Below are positions 1 through 10,931 of a DNA stretch of 53,580 nucleotides, piece by piece; the stretch's first letter is position 1, and every line of letters begins with the position of its first letter. A program made the position numbers and the translations under genes. This DNA is from an uncultured Holophagaceae bacterium. GTDB lineage: Bacteria > Acidobacteriota > Holophagae > Holophagales > Holophagaceae. The notes under the pieces are model-generated. The model was not told the origin of the DNA and searched no databases. It saw only the letters and a program-made list of their open reading frames with translations. Where the stretch lies: assembly GCA_903857495.1 (NCBI GenBank), contig CAIOFF010000062.1, positions 1 through 53,580 of the forward strand, in the 5' to 3' direction.

Positions 1-80
1 CGCATTCGTGTGCTTCCTGCGCCCGCAGGGCGTCTTCGTGTTCTTCGTGGAGCGCCTTTGTAGCGGAGTCTGGCCGATAA
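1..80. repeat. Dispersed intergenic repeat A, copy 1
   Basis: Bases 1-80 match the reverse complement of 47525-47604 at 79 of 80 positions by eye; the one difference is C versus A in the run after GCTA. The unit contains the word TTCGTGTTCTTCGTGG and a small palindrome around CTGCGCCCGCAGG. It may continue beyond the left edge of the window. No open reading frame explains the conservation. Confidence 0.85.
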
Positions 81-96
81 TCGGGAAAGCGTTTAA

Positions 97-385
97 CCAC
101 CGATGAACACCGATAAAAGCTGATAAACACCGATAAGGACACCTGTCGGACACCGGTGCTCGGGTTGGGAGGGGAAAGCTCCAACGCGAAGCTGCGAAGG
201 GGACTCGACGCACCCCGCATGGGCCCGCCGGAGGCGGCTTCCGGCTGCGCCGGAAGTCATCCAGGGGCGCCGCTCCGATTCAGCCAGGGCCAAAATCACC
301 GTAATCACGGCAATCACCGGCTCAGAACCTATTCAGCACTTTCTTTATCAGCTTTTCATCAGCAGTTATCGGTGTTCATCGGTGG
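97..385. repeat. Inverted-repeat-bounded intergenic element (repeat B)
   Basis: A 20-bp word, CCACCGATGAACACCGATAA, lies at 97-116 and its exact reverse complement at 366-385. Similarity continues inward (GCTGAT words on both arms). Between the arms are about 250 bp with a hairpin, CTTCCGG/CCGGAAG, near 238-256, and no convincing gene; the short open frames here have no family features. A further copy of one arm, 28 bases identical to 358-385, is at 12972-12999. It could be a small non-autonomous mobile element or a structured intergenic repeat. Confidence 0.6.
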
Positions 386-436
386 CCAGTTTTTACTCAG
401 TTGTTCTTTTTTTCGGGAAGTAGGCTGCGGGTCGCC

Positions 437-1228
437 TCAGCCTGCCTGCTGGGCATCCAGGTCGGCCATCGCTTCCGCGAGGCTGCCAGCGGGCTGGCCG
501 AGGGCGAGGCGCAGGAGGAACTCGGTGTTGCCTTCGCCGCCCTTGATGGGGCTCACGGCCAAGGCCTGGGGGGCCAGGGGCGTCGCCGCGAAGAACTTCC
601 AGATCTCCAGCACCACGCGCCGGTGGATGGCGGGATCGCGCACGATGCCCCCGGCGCCCACGTCGTCGCGGCCCGCCTCGAACTGGGGCTTCACCAGCAG
701 CACCGCCTGGGCTCCGGGCTTGAGGCTGGGCAGCACCGGCGGGATGGCCAGACGCAAGGAGATGAAGCTCAGGTCCGCCACCAGCAGATCGCAGCACTCG
801 GGGATGGTGGCGGGATCCCAGGTGCGGAGGTTCACCTGCTCCATCGACACCACCCGGGGGTCGCTGCGCAGCTTCCAGTGCAGCTGGTTGGTGCCCACAT
901 CCACCGCGTAGATCCGGACCGCGCCGCGCTGCAGCAGGCAGTCGGAGAAGCCGCCCGTGCTGGCGCCGGCGTCAAAGCACACCAGGCCCGTGGGGTCGAT
1001 GGCCCAGCGGTCCAGGGCCCCGGCCAGCTTGAGGCCGCCGCGGCTCACGTAGGGCAGCGCCTCGCCGCGCAGACGGATCGGAGCGGCCTCGTCCACGGCG
1101 GTGCCGGCCTTGGTCACGGGACGGTCGTCCACCAGCACGTCGCCCGCGAGGATGCGGGCCTGGGCCCGGGCGCGGGTCTCGCAGAGGCCCCGCTGCACCA
1201 GCAGGAGATCCAGGCGCGACTTAGCCAC
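437..1228 (-). CDS. tlyA: TlyA family rRNA 2'-O-methyltransferase (S4 + FtsJ domains)
   Basis: 263 aa, the usual TlyA length. An S4 RNA-binding domain fills about residues 1-60, followed by a Rossmann FtsJ/RrmJ-type methyltransferase. The SAM-binding motif DAGASTGGFSDCLLQRG is at about 86-102, with candidate catalytic residues K67, D152 and K180. The family 2'-O-methylates rRNA (16S/23S in mycobacteria); the old name is hemolysin A, although haemolysis is probably not its main role. The start is GTG and overlaps the end of the upstream mltG by 8 bases (GTGGCTAA), so the two genes are probably cotranscribed and translationally coupled. Confidence 0.9.
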   Translation of the reverse strand: MAKSRLDLLLVQRGLCETRARAQARILAGDVLVDDRPVTKAGTAVDEAAPIRLRGEALPYVSRGGLKLAGALDRWAIDPTGLVCFDAGASTGGFSDCLLQRGAVRIYAVDVGTNQLHWKLRSDPRVVSMEQVNLRTWDPATIPECCDLLVADLSFISLRLAIPPVLPSLKPGAQAVLLVKPQFEAGRDDVGAGGIVRDPAIHRRVVLEIWKFFAATPLAPQALAVSPIKGGEGNTEFLLRLALGQPAGSLAEAMADLDAQQAG

Positions 1229-2237
1229 GGGCGGCCCGCTTCTGGCGCTGGATTTCCAGCCGGTAGACGCCGACGTTCCTGTTGTGGTCCCGCAGGCTGG
1301 GGGCGAAGCAGTGGCCGCCCCGGCCCGTGGCCACGAAGTAGAGGTCCTTGCCGGTCAGCGGGGCCTTGGCGGCCTCCAGGGCCGTGGCGCCGGGGATGGC
1401 GATGGGCGTGGGCGGGAGACCCGCGACCGCGTAGGTGTTGAAGCGATGCGGCCGCCGGATGTCGGCCTGCAGCGGGGCCGAGAAGCGCAGGTCGCCGCTG
1501 GCCCAGCGCGCATAGAGGCTGGTAGGATCGCACTGCAGGCGCATGCCCAGGTCGAGGCGCTTCTTGTAGACCCCCGCCACCCGGGGCTGCTCCTCGGCCA
1601 GCTTGGTCTCCTTCTCGACGAGGCTCGCCAGGATCAGTGTCTCGTAGGGCGGCAGCACTCCGCCCTCCAGCTGCGGCCGGATTTGGTCCCGGAAGGCCTC
1701 CACCAGCAGCAGCATGACCTCCTCGGGCTCCATGGCGTGGTGCAGGCGGTAGGTGGCCGGCGCCACCAGCCCCTCCAGGTTCTCGGCCTTCTCGAACCCG
1801 GCGGTCTTCACGAGCCGCGGGCTCTTCCAGAGGGTCCAGAAGACCTCCTCGGGCACGAAGTCCTTGAGGCGCCGCTGCACGGACCAGGCGTGGGCGCCCT
1901 CAGGAATGGCCACGAGGGTGAAGTGGATCTCCGCCCGCCGCAGCTTGCCCGCCACATCGGCGAGGCTGGCCTGGGGCCGGAACGTGTACTCGCCGCGGAT
2001 GAGCTGCAGCTTGCGGGCCCGGGCCCAGAGCCGGAAGAGCGAGGCGGAGCGGATCACGCCCTCGCGCTCCAGCTGGTCGGCCACCTGGTTGATGCTGGTG
2101 CCCTTCCGCACCAGGACCGTGGCCTCCTGCTGCAGGGGCCCCTGCCGCTTCCAGGTCCACCAGGCCCCCAGGGTCGGCAGCAGGGCCAGCAGCAGGATGG
2201 CCACGAAGAGCCGGAGGGAGAGGACACGACGTGCCAT
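1221..2237 (-). CDS. mltG: Endolytic murein transglycosylase MltG
   Basis: 338 aa from the ATG at 2237; a longer frame adds 12 residues, but the internal start puts the hydrophobic membrane anchor (about residues 5-26) at the N-terminus as in the family. A LysM-like segment follows (VLVRKGTSINQVADQL), then the YceG/MltG catalytic domain with SLVEKE, where E208 is the expected catalytic glutamate, and LQCDPTSLY at 234-242. MltG cleaves nascent peptidoglycan strands at the inner membrane and influences glycan length. It overlaps tlyA downstream. The residues normally reading NLEGYLFPDTY are here NLEGLVAPATY, a mild divergence. Confidence 0.92.
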   Translation of the reverse strand: MARRVLSLRLFVAILLLALLPTLGAWWTWKRQGPLQQEATVLVRKGTSINQVADQLEREGVIRSASLFRLWARARKLQLIRGEYTFRPQASLADVAGKLRRAEIHFTLVAIPEGAHAWSVQRRLKDFVPEEVFWTLWKSPRLVKTAGFEKAENLEGLVAPATYRLHHAMEPEEVMLLLVEAFRDQIRPQLEGGVLPPYETLILASLVEKETKLAEEQPRVAGVYKKRLDLGMRLQCDPTSLYARWASGDLRFSAPLQADIRRPHRFNTYAVAGLPPTPIAIPGATALEAAKAPLTGKDLYFVATGRGGHCFAPSLRDHNRNVGVYRLEIQRQKRAARG

Positions 2238-2590
2238 GCCTCCAGAATGCCGTGAGCGCGGGGATCCAGCCACCGGAGTCCTCGGGATGCTGGCTCCGTG
2301 CCTTTACAGGCTGTCAACTGCGGCTGGGAGATATGAGTCCCGTCGCCGCGGCCTCGCCCGACCCCTGCAGTCCCCCAGCCAGATGGCTGAAACCCGCTGC
2401 TGGCTTGGCTTTGCGTGGCAAGCTACCCGAGCCTGGGTGAGCCTGTCCGCGGGCCCTGCAGCTCCCCGCGAGCGGGCCCGGGTTGGCGCCCGGCGCTGGT
2501 GGCCCAGACCTGCGGAACGTTTATCCTACCGAGACGCCTTGCTCCGAGGGGAGCTGGCAACCCTGCCTTGTCTAACCTAGGAGGCCTCTC
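2238..2590. other. Intergenic region between mltG and the dehydrogenase gene
   Basis: About 350 bp between divergently transcribed genes, so it should hold both promoters. I see no RNA gene or family-typical protein. It ends with a clear Shine-Dalgarno sequence (AGGAGG just upstream of 2591). A TATCCT near 2522 could be a -10 element for the plus-strand gene but has no good -35 partner. The segment around 2447-2485 is very GC-rich and could fold. Confidence 0.5.
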
Positions 2591-3715
2591 ATGCTTCATG
2601 TCGTCGTGCTTGGTGCGGGCCGCGTGGGTGGTGCCATGGCCAAGGATCTCTCCCCGGAGTTCAAGGTCACGGTGGCGGACCGCTCGGTGGCGGCCCTGGC
2701 GCGCATGCAGCAGGCGGGGCTCGCCATCCGCACCGCGGACCTCTCCCGTCCCGAGGCCGTCAAGGCCGCCGTGGCCGATGCGGACCTGGTGGTGGGCGCC
2801 GTGCCCGGCTTCCTGGGCTTCGCCACAGCCAAGGCCGTGCTGGAGGCGGGCAAGCCCCTGGTGGACATCTCCTTCTTCGACGAGGACTGCTTCGAGCTGG
2901 ATGCGCTGGCCAAGGCCCAGGACCTCACGGCCATCGTGGACTGCGGCATCGCCCCGGGCTGCCACAACATCATCCTGGGCGACCTCTCCCGCCAGTGGGA
3001 CCGCGTCACCTCCTTCGAGTGCCTGGTGGGCGGCCTGCCGGTGATCCGCACCTGGCCCTACGAGTACAAGGCCGGGTTCAGCCCTATCGACGTCATCGAG
3101 GAATACACCCGGCCCTCCCGCTACGTGAAGGACGGGCGCATCGTGACCTTCCCCGCCCTGTCCGAGCCTGAGCTGCTGGAGTTCGACGGCCTGGGCACCC
3201 TGGAGTCCTTCAACACGGACGGTCTGCGCAGCATCCTCAAGAGCTTCCCCCAGGTGCCGGACATGAAGGAGAAGACCCTCCGCTACCCCGGCCACATCGA
3301 GAAGATGCGCATGCTGCGGGAGTCCGGCTTCTTCAACAAGGAGAAGATCCAGGTCGGCGGCGTCGCGGTGAGCCCCCTGGACCTGACCACGGCCCTGCTC
3401 TTCCCCCTCTGGTTCATGGAGGAGGGCGACGAAGACTTCACGGTCATGCGCGTCACAGTGGCAGGCGAGAAGGCCGGCCAGCCCGTGCGCAAGCAGTTCA
3501 ACCTGCTCGACCGCTACGACCGCGCCACCAAGACCACGTCCATGGCCCGCACCACGGGCTACTCCTGCACCGCCGCCGTGCGCCTCCTGGCCAGCGGCCG
3601 CTTCTCCCGCAAGGGCATCAACCCGCCCGAGTATCTGGGCCTCGAACCCGGTGCCTGGGACTTCATCCGCGCCGACCTCGCCAAGCACGGCGTCATCTTC
3701 ACCGAGACCGACTGA
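2591..3715 (+). CDS. Saccharopine dehydrogenase-like NAD(P)-dependent oxidoreductase
   Basis: 374 aa. The N-terminus has a Rossmann dinucleotide-binding motif, VVLGAGRVGG (GxGxxG at residues 8-13), followed by a saccharopine dehydrogenase NADP domain and a C-terminal catalytic domain. The segment DCGIAPGCHNIILG is typical of the lysine-metabolism branch (Lys9-like or lysine-ketoglutarate reductase type). The substrate cannot be fixed from sequence: saccharopine, carboxynorspermidine or a related amino-acid imine are all possible. A strong ribosome-binding site (AGGAGG, about 6 bases upstream) supports the start. It is monocistronic, with repeats on its 3' side. Confidence 0.82.
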   Translation: MLHVVVLGAGRVGGAMAKDLSPEFKVTVADRSVAALARMQQAGLAIRTADLSRPEAVKAAVADADLVVGAVPGFLGFATAKAVLEAGKPLVDISFFDEDCFELDALAKAQDLTAIVDCGIAPGCHNIILGDLSRQWDRVTSFECLVGGLPVIRTWPYEYKAGFSPIDVIEEYTRPSRYVKDGRIVTFPALSEPELLEFDGLGTLESFNTDGLRSILKSFPQVPDMKEKTLRYPGHIEKMRMLRESGFFNKEKIQVGGVAVSPLDLTTALLFPLWFMEEGDEDFTVMRVTVAGEKAGQPVRKQFNLLDRYDRATKTTSMARTTGYSCTAAVRLLASGRFSRKGINPPEYLGLEPGAWDFIRADLAKHGVIFTETD

Positions 3716-3732
3716 GCCGGAAGTAGGAAGGT

Positions 3733-3993
3733 CCACCACAAAGACCGCAAAGACCACGAAGGAAGACCCGTGATCCCGGCTCCGTGGTGAAGTCATCTGT
3801 TACTGAATAGGTGAACCACAAAGAACACAAAGAGCACAAAGAAGGACGGCCTGATATCGCCCCTGCTTTTCTTTGTGTCCTTTGTGTCCTTTGTGGTTAA
3901 TCCATTTTTTCTAAAACAACATGTACCACGAAGACCACAAAGGAAGACAAGCTCGGCTCTCTTCTTCGTGGTCCTTCTGTCTTCGTGGTTAAG
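3733..3993. repeat. CACAAAGA/CACGAAGA intergenic repeat cluster with two hairpin units
   Basis: The whole 305-bp gap between the dehydrogenase and rapZ is built from imperfect 9-bp words of the ACCACAAAG/ACCACGAAG type. Direct copies run at 3733-3762, 3815-3847 and 3921-3946, and inverted copies (CTTTGTGTCC, CTTCGTGGT) at 3868-3899 and 3961-3993. Pairing 3815-3847 with 3868-3899, and 3921-3946 with 3961-3993, would give two long imperfect hairpins. No gene is visible. The hairpins could serve as the 3' ends of both convergent genes. Confidence 0.75.
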
Positions 3994-4020
3994 TCCTTGC
4001 TCGGCCTGATGCTCGCGGGA

Positions 4021-4878
4021 TCAGCCGTCGAGCTCGCGGTGCCTCACACTGAGGGCGGCGACGTCGTTGCCGAGGCGGCTGGCCAGCATCTCGACCAGGG
4101 CCACGGAGCGGTGCTGGCCACCGGTGCAGCCGATGGCGAGGGTGTGGTAGGCGCGGCCCTCCTGCTGGACCAGCGGCAGAGACCAGCGCAGCCAGCTCTC
4201 GACCCGCTCCAGGAACTCGCGGTAGTCGTTGGACTCGAGCAGGTACTCCTGCACGGGCCAGTCCCGGCCTGTGAGCGGCTTGAGGGCTTCCACATAGAAG
4301 GGATTCGGGAGGAACCGGGCATCGAGGACCACGTCCGCATCGGCTGGGATGCCCCGCTTGAACCCGAAGCTGAGCAGCCGCACCGCCGTGTGGCGCGTGG
4401 GCAGCTGCGGCACCAGCGCCGCAATCCGCAGCCGCATGTCTGAGAGGTTCAGGTGGCTGGTGTCCAGGATGGTGGTGGCCAGGGCCCGGGTGGGTGCGAG
4501 CATCTCGCGCTCCCGCTTGAGGCTCTCGGCGGGGGTACCCAGGTTCAGGTGGTGCGGGCGCCGGGTCTCCGAGAAGCGGCGTACCAGCACCGCATCCTCG
4601 GCTTCCACGAAGATCACCTGCACCGAGCTGCCGCTGAGGCGGAGGCGCTCAAGCAGCGACGGAAACTCCTGGGCGAACTCCACCTGCCGACAGTCCATGC
4701 CCACCACCAGGCGGTTCATGCCCGGCTGCAGGTGCTTCTCCAGCTCGAGCAGGGCCAGCAGGGGCTCCAGCAGGCGCGGCGAGACGTTATCCAGAGCCGT
4801 GCAGCCCGTATCCTCCAGAGCGCCCAACACGGAGTGCCGACCGGCTCCCGATAGGCCTGTGACGATGATCAGTTCCAT
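4021..4878 (-). CDS. rapZ: RapZ/YvcJ family nucleotide-binding protein
   Basis: 285 aa, usual length. The N-terminal kinase-like domain starts with a P-loop and the C-terminal half carries the conserved GCTGGQHRSVAL motif (about residues 253-264), diagnostic of the RapZ family. In enterobacteria RapZ binds GlmZ/GlmY RNAs and controls glucosamine-6-phosphate synthesis; in other phyla its role is less clear. The P-loop here reads GLSGAGRHSV: the expected lysine and serine of GxSGxGKS are replaced by arginine and histidine, so ATP/GTP binding or hydrolysis may be altered. It lies downstream of secA on the same strand, separated by a strong hairpin. Confidence 0.9.
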   Translation of the reverse strand: MELIIVTGLSGAGRHSVLGALEDTGCTALDNVSPRLLEPLLALLELEKHLQPGMNRLVVGMDCRQVEFAQEFPSLLERLRLSGSSVQVIFVEAEDAVLVRRFSETRRPHHLNLGTPAESLKREREMLAPTRALATTILDTSHLNLSDMRLRIAALVPQLPTRHTAVRLLSFGFKRGIPADADVVLDARFLPNPFYVEALKPLTGRDWPVQEYLLESNDYREFLERVESWLRWSLPLVQQEGRAYHTLAIGCTGGQHRSVALVEMLASRLGNDVAALSVRHRELDG

Positions 4879-4912
4879 CTTACAAACCTAGCAGGGCCGA
4901 AGGTCCTGCCCA

Positions 4913-4952
4913 AGAGAATCGAAGGGGGCCAACCGGCCCCCTTCGATTCTCT
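4913..4952 (-). terminator. 18-bp perfect hairpin after secA
   Basis: The arms 4913-4930 and 4935-4952 are perfectly complementary with an AACC loop and a core of GGGGGCC/GGCCCCC. It sits between the stop of secA and the start of rapZ. There is no clear T-run after it on the minus strand, so termination or mRNA 3'-end protection are both possible. Confidence 0.7.
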
Positions 4953-4969
4953 CAGCGCGGCTCTGCTGG

Positions 4970-7588
<2,619 letters not shown>

Positions 7589-7727
7589 GCTGTCGTCCAG
7601 TCGCGTAAACCACCGATTGTAGCGCGAGACCGCCTCTTTTCCCAGCCTCAGGCCTGTCGGGCAAGCCTTCCTGGTTGCCGAATTTACCTGCCCAGGACAC
7701 ACTGATCGTTTGGAATCTGGAGGAACC

Positions 7728-8147
7728 ATGGCCATCGAACGCACCTTCGCCATCGTCAAGCCCGACGCCGTCAAGGACGGCCACATCGGCGAGATCGTCA
7801 CCGCCATCGAGCAGAGCGGCCTGAAGGTCGTGGGCCTGAAGCTGACCCGCCTGACCCCCGCCCTCTGCCAGGGCTTCTACCACGAGCACGTGGGCAAGGG
7901 CTTCTATGCGGACCTGGAGGCCTTCATGTGCGAGGGCCCCGTCACCCTCATGGTGCTGGAAGGCGAGAACGCCATCCTCCGCTGGCGCGAGCTCATGGGC
8001 GCCACCAACCCCGCCCAGGCCGCCGCGGGCACCCTCCGGCAGCGCTTTGGCGCCAGCATCGGCCGCAACGCCACCCACGGCAGCGACAAGCCCGAGAGCG
8101 CCAGGTTCGAGGTCAGCTACTTCTTCAGCGCCTTCGAGCAGTTCTGA
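7728..8147 (+). CDS. ndk: Nucleoside diphosphate kinase
   Basis: 139 aa from the ATG at 7728, preceded by GGAGG; an upstream in-frame start at 7710 would put the ribosome-binding site inside the gene. KPDAV is at 11-15 and the phosphohistidine motif RNATHGSD gives H117 as the catalytic residue. The enzyme equilibrates nucleoside di- and triphosphates. Its promoter must lie in the 139-bp gap shared with secA. It is followed 49 bp later by the response regulator gene. Confidence 0.97.
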   Translation: MAIERTFAIVKPDAVKDGHIGEIVTAIEQSGLKVVGLKLTRLTPALCQGFYHEHVGKGFYADLEAFMCEGPVTLMVLEGENAILRWRELMGATNPAQAAAGTLRQRFGASIGRNATHGSDKPESARFEVSYFFSAFEQF

Positions 8148-8196
8148 GACCGCCGCCAGGAGAGCGGAACCCCCACCTTCCTGGCAGACTAGGGGC

Positions 8197-8907
8197 ATGA
8201 CCGACCCTTCTACTCCGATCCAGGTGGCCGTCTGCGAGGACAACGATGCCCTGCGGGACATCCTGGTCTCCGTGCTGCCCCGCTTCGGCCTCCGGGTCTT
8301 CGGCGTGGGCTCCTCGGAGGCCCTGGACCGGCTCCTGCAGGAGCGGCCCGTGGACATCGTGGTCCTGGACATCGGCCTGCCCGGCGAGGACGGCCTGTCC
8401 GCCGCGGCCCGCCTGCGCCGCGAGCGGCCTCACCTGGGCATCGTCATGCTGACGGCCCGGGCCCTGCTGGACGACCGCATCCGCGGCATGCAGCAGGGGG
8501 CGGACCTCTACTTCGTCAAGCCCGTGGACATGGCCGAGCTGGCCGCCGCCCTCACCAGCCTCCACCGGCGCCTGGCCCAGGCCAAGCCCCCGCTGCGGCA
8601 GCCCTGGAAGCTGCTCCGGGGCCGGGGTGTGCTGGAGGCCCCGGACGGCACCGCCATCGACCTCACCGAGAACGAGCGCCTCATCCTGGCATGCCTGCTG
8701 GCGGATCCCGGCACCTCCGTGGACCGGGAGGAGCTCATCCGGGCCCTCCACTGGGAGGGCAGCGAGAAGGTCTACATGCGCCTGGCCAGCGCCGTCAGCC
8801 GCCTGCGAGCCAAGGTCGCCGGAGCCGCGCCCGAGCACGCCTTCCCGCTCCGGACCCTCCACGGCACCGGCTATGCCTTCCGGTCGGACGAGGACCCGCA
8901 GCCATGA
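8197..8907 (+). CDS. OmpR/PhoB-type response regulator
   Basis: 236 aa. The receiver domain (about 8-120) has the acidic pair E14/D15, the phosphoacceptor D58 (VVLDIGLP), the switch threonine near 86 and K108. A winged-helix DNA-binding domain fills about 135-230 (TENERLILACL, then VSRLRAKV). Its stop overlaps the ATG of the kinase gene by 4 bases (ATGA), so regulator and sensor are a coupled pair. Target genes are unknown. The purine-rich AGGGG lies very close to the start, so initiation may depend on ndk read-through. Confidence 0.92.
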   Translation: MTDPSTPIQVAVCEDNDALRDILVSVLPRFGLRVFGVGSSEALDRLLQERPVDIVVLDIGLPGEDGLSAAARLRRERPHLGIVMLTARALLDDRIRGMQQGADLYFVKPVDMAELAAALTSLHRRLAQAKPPLRQPWKLLRGRGVLEAPDGTAIDLTENERLILACLLADPGTSVDREELIRALHWEGSEKVYMRLASAVSRLRAKVAGAAPEHAFPLRTLHGTGYAFRSDEDPQP

Positions 8908-10922
8908 ACCGCCTGGTCCGCAGCCTGGGACTTCTGCTGCTGGGCCTGAGCCTCTGGGCCGCCCCGCCCGTGGAGCTGGGCCAAGATGACCGCCTCCCGC
9001 TCGCCGGTCACATGGAGATCCTCACCGGTGCCCCGGCGGCCACCCTCGAGCAGGCCCTGCTGGGCGCCGCCGAAGGCCGCTTCGTGCCGCTGGCCGGGAA
9101 CGTCGCCAAGGGCTACGGCCAGGATCCCATGTGGGTCCGTTTCACCCTGCGCCTGTCCGGGCTGCAGCGCCCGATCTCGTGGCTGGAGGTGAAGCCCGCC
9201 TACCTCCGCGAGGTCACCCTCTTCACGCCCCGCGCCGACGGCAGCTTCGAGGCCGCCACCGCCGGCGCTGGGCTGCCCTTCGCGGTCCGCCAGATCCCCT
9301 ACCTGGCGCCCGTCTTCCGCCTGGAGGCCCCGGCCCAGCCTGGCACCGAGGCCACCTACTACCTGCGGGCCGAGACCCCAGGTGCCCGGATCCTGCGGCC
9401 GGTCCTCTGGGACCCGGCCACCTTCCAGCAGGCCGTGAGCACAGAGGCCCTGCTCTACGGCCTCTTCTACGGGGTCGGCCTCATCATCCTGGTCACCAAC
9501 CTGATCTACCTGATCAAGCTGCGGGAGCCCATCCACTTCTACTACGCGGCCTACCTGGCCGCCGTGCTCATGATGTTCGCCACCCTCAACGGCCACGCGG
9601 AGCGCTACCTGTTCCCCGGGTCCGACCTGTCCATCCGCTGGGGTGTGCCCCTCTCCGTGGTGGTGCAGCCCTGGCTGGCGGTCTACATCTTCTCCATCCT
9701 GACCGACTTCGGCACGGCCTTCCCCCGCCTGGACCGGGCCTACCGGACCACGGGCTTGGCCCTGACCGCCTTCTTCCTCCTGGCCGCCGCCCTGGGCGGC
9801 TACTACCGAGTGGCCCCGCTGACCCAGGTCGTCTTCCTGCCGATCATCGCCATCAATCTGATCGGGGCCCTGGTCATGGCCCTGCGGGGCAACCGGACCG
9901 CCACCTTCTACCTGCTGGCCTTTTCGCCGCAGCTGCTTGGGGGCTTCTTCCGGGTCGCCAGCAACCTCTCCCTGCACAACGCCGACTTCCTGGCCGAATA
10001 CGGCATGCACCTCGGCGCCATGGTCCACCTGACCCTCATGAGCCTGCCCCTGGCCGATCGCATGGGCCGCATCAAGGAAGAGCGGGACGCCGCCCAGCGG
10101 GAGACCCTGGAGACCATCGCCCGCCACCAGCTGGAGCTGGAGGGCCAGGTGGCGGCCCGCACCCAGGAGCTTCGGCAGCAGCAGGCCCGCACCGCCGAGG
10201 CCCTGGTGCGCGAGCGCGAGGTGGTGGCCGAGCAGCGCCAGTTCCTGTCCCTGGTGTCCCACGAGTTCCGCACCCCCCTGGCGGTCATGGACGGCGCCGC
10301 CCAGATGGCCCGTCTCTCCGTGGCGGCACCACCCGCTGAGCTGGTCCGCAGCACCCAGTCCATCCAGCGGGGGGTGGGCAGCCTGCTCCACCTGCTCGAT
10401 ACCTGGCTCACGACCGACCGCATCGCCTCGGGCCTGCGCGCCCTCAAGACCGAGCCCGTGGCCCTGCCCGAGCTGCTGACCGAGGTGGTGAAGCGGGCCG
10501 CCGATGCCTCCCGGCGTGACCTGCGGGCCGACCTGGACGAGCTGACCGCAACCACCCTCTGCGACCGCGACCTGCTGGGCGCGGCCCTGCTGAACCTCCT
10601 GGACAACGCCCTCAAGTACTCCCCGGCGGACAGCCCTGTGCACCTGCGGGCCCAGGTCCAGGACGGCTGGCTCCACCTGGAGGTCCAGGACCAGGGCCAG
10701 GGCATCCCCGCCGATCAGCTCCAGCACATCACCACCCGCTACTTCCGGGGCCGCAACGTGGGCCAGATCCCCGGCCTGGGCCTGGGCCTGCACCTAGTGA
10801 GCACCATCGCCGAGCTCCACGGCGGCCGCTTCGAGCTGGCCAGCGTCGAAGGCCAGGGCACCACGGCAAGGCTGGTGCTGCCGGTCGGGGCCCCCCCCCA
10901 CCCCTCTGAGCCCCAGCCTTGA
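8904..10922 (+). CDS. 7TMR-DISM sensor histidine kinase
   Basis: 672 aa. A signal peptide (1-20) is followed by a periplasmic 7TMR-DISM extracellular domain (about 35-165), seven membrane helices (about 183-385), a coiled coil (about 390-445), HisKA with SHEFRTPLAV (H453), and HATPase_c (LLDNALKYS, DQGQGIP, GLGLGLHLV). The DISM sensor is thought to bind carbohydrates or related ligands; the ligand here is unknown. It is coupled to the OmpR-type regulator. Two short copies of its 3' end recur downstream at 12216-12305 and 12796-12840. Confidence 0.93.
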   Translation: MNRLVRSLGLLLLGLSLWAAPPVELGQDDRLPLAGHMEILTGAPAATLEQALLGAAEGRFVPLAGNVAKGYGQDPMWVRFTLRLSGLQRPISWLEVKPAYLREVTLFTPRADGSFEAATAGAGLPFAVRQIPYLAPVFRLEAPAQPGTEATYYLRAETPGARILRPVLWDPATFQQAVSTEALLYGLFYGVGLIILVTNLIYLIKLREPIHFYYAAYLAAVLMMFATLNGHAERYLFPGSDLSIRWGVPLSVVVQPWLAVYIFSILTDFGTAFPRLDRAYRTTGLALTAFFLLAAALGGYYRVAPLTQVVFLPIIAINLIGALVMALRGNRTATFYLLAFSPQLLGGFFRVASNLSLHNADFLAEYGMHLGAMVHLTLMSLPLADRMGRIKEERDAAQRETLETIARHQLELEGQVAARTQELRQQQARTAEALVREREVVAEQRQFLSLVSHEFRTPLAVMDGAAQMARLSVAAPPAELVRSTQSIQRGVGSLLHLLDTWLTTDRIASGLRALKTEPVALPELLTEVVKRAADASRRDLRADLDELTATTLCDRDLLGAALLNLLDNALKYSPADSPVHLRAQVQDGWLHLEVQDQGQGIPADQLQHITTRYFRGRNVGQIPGLGLGLHLVSTIAELHGGRFELASVEGQGTTARLVLPVGAPPHPSEPQP

Positions 10923-10931
10923 TGCTGGCCC

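Noticed and set aside
93-911. Short frames in the left intergenic region
   Set aside because: They run through inverted repeats or antisense to tlyA and have no family features.
7589-7807. N-terminal extension of SecA
   Set aside because: It overlaps ndk and its ribosome-binding site and lacks similarity; MIETLLKK is the normal SecA start.
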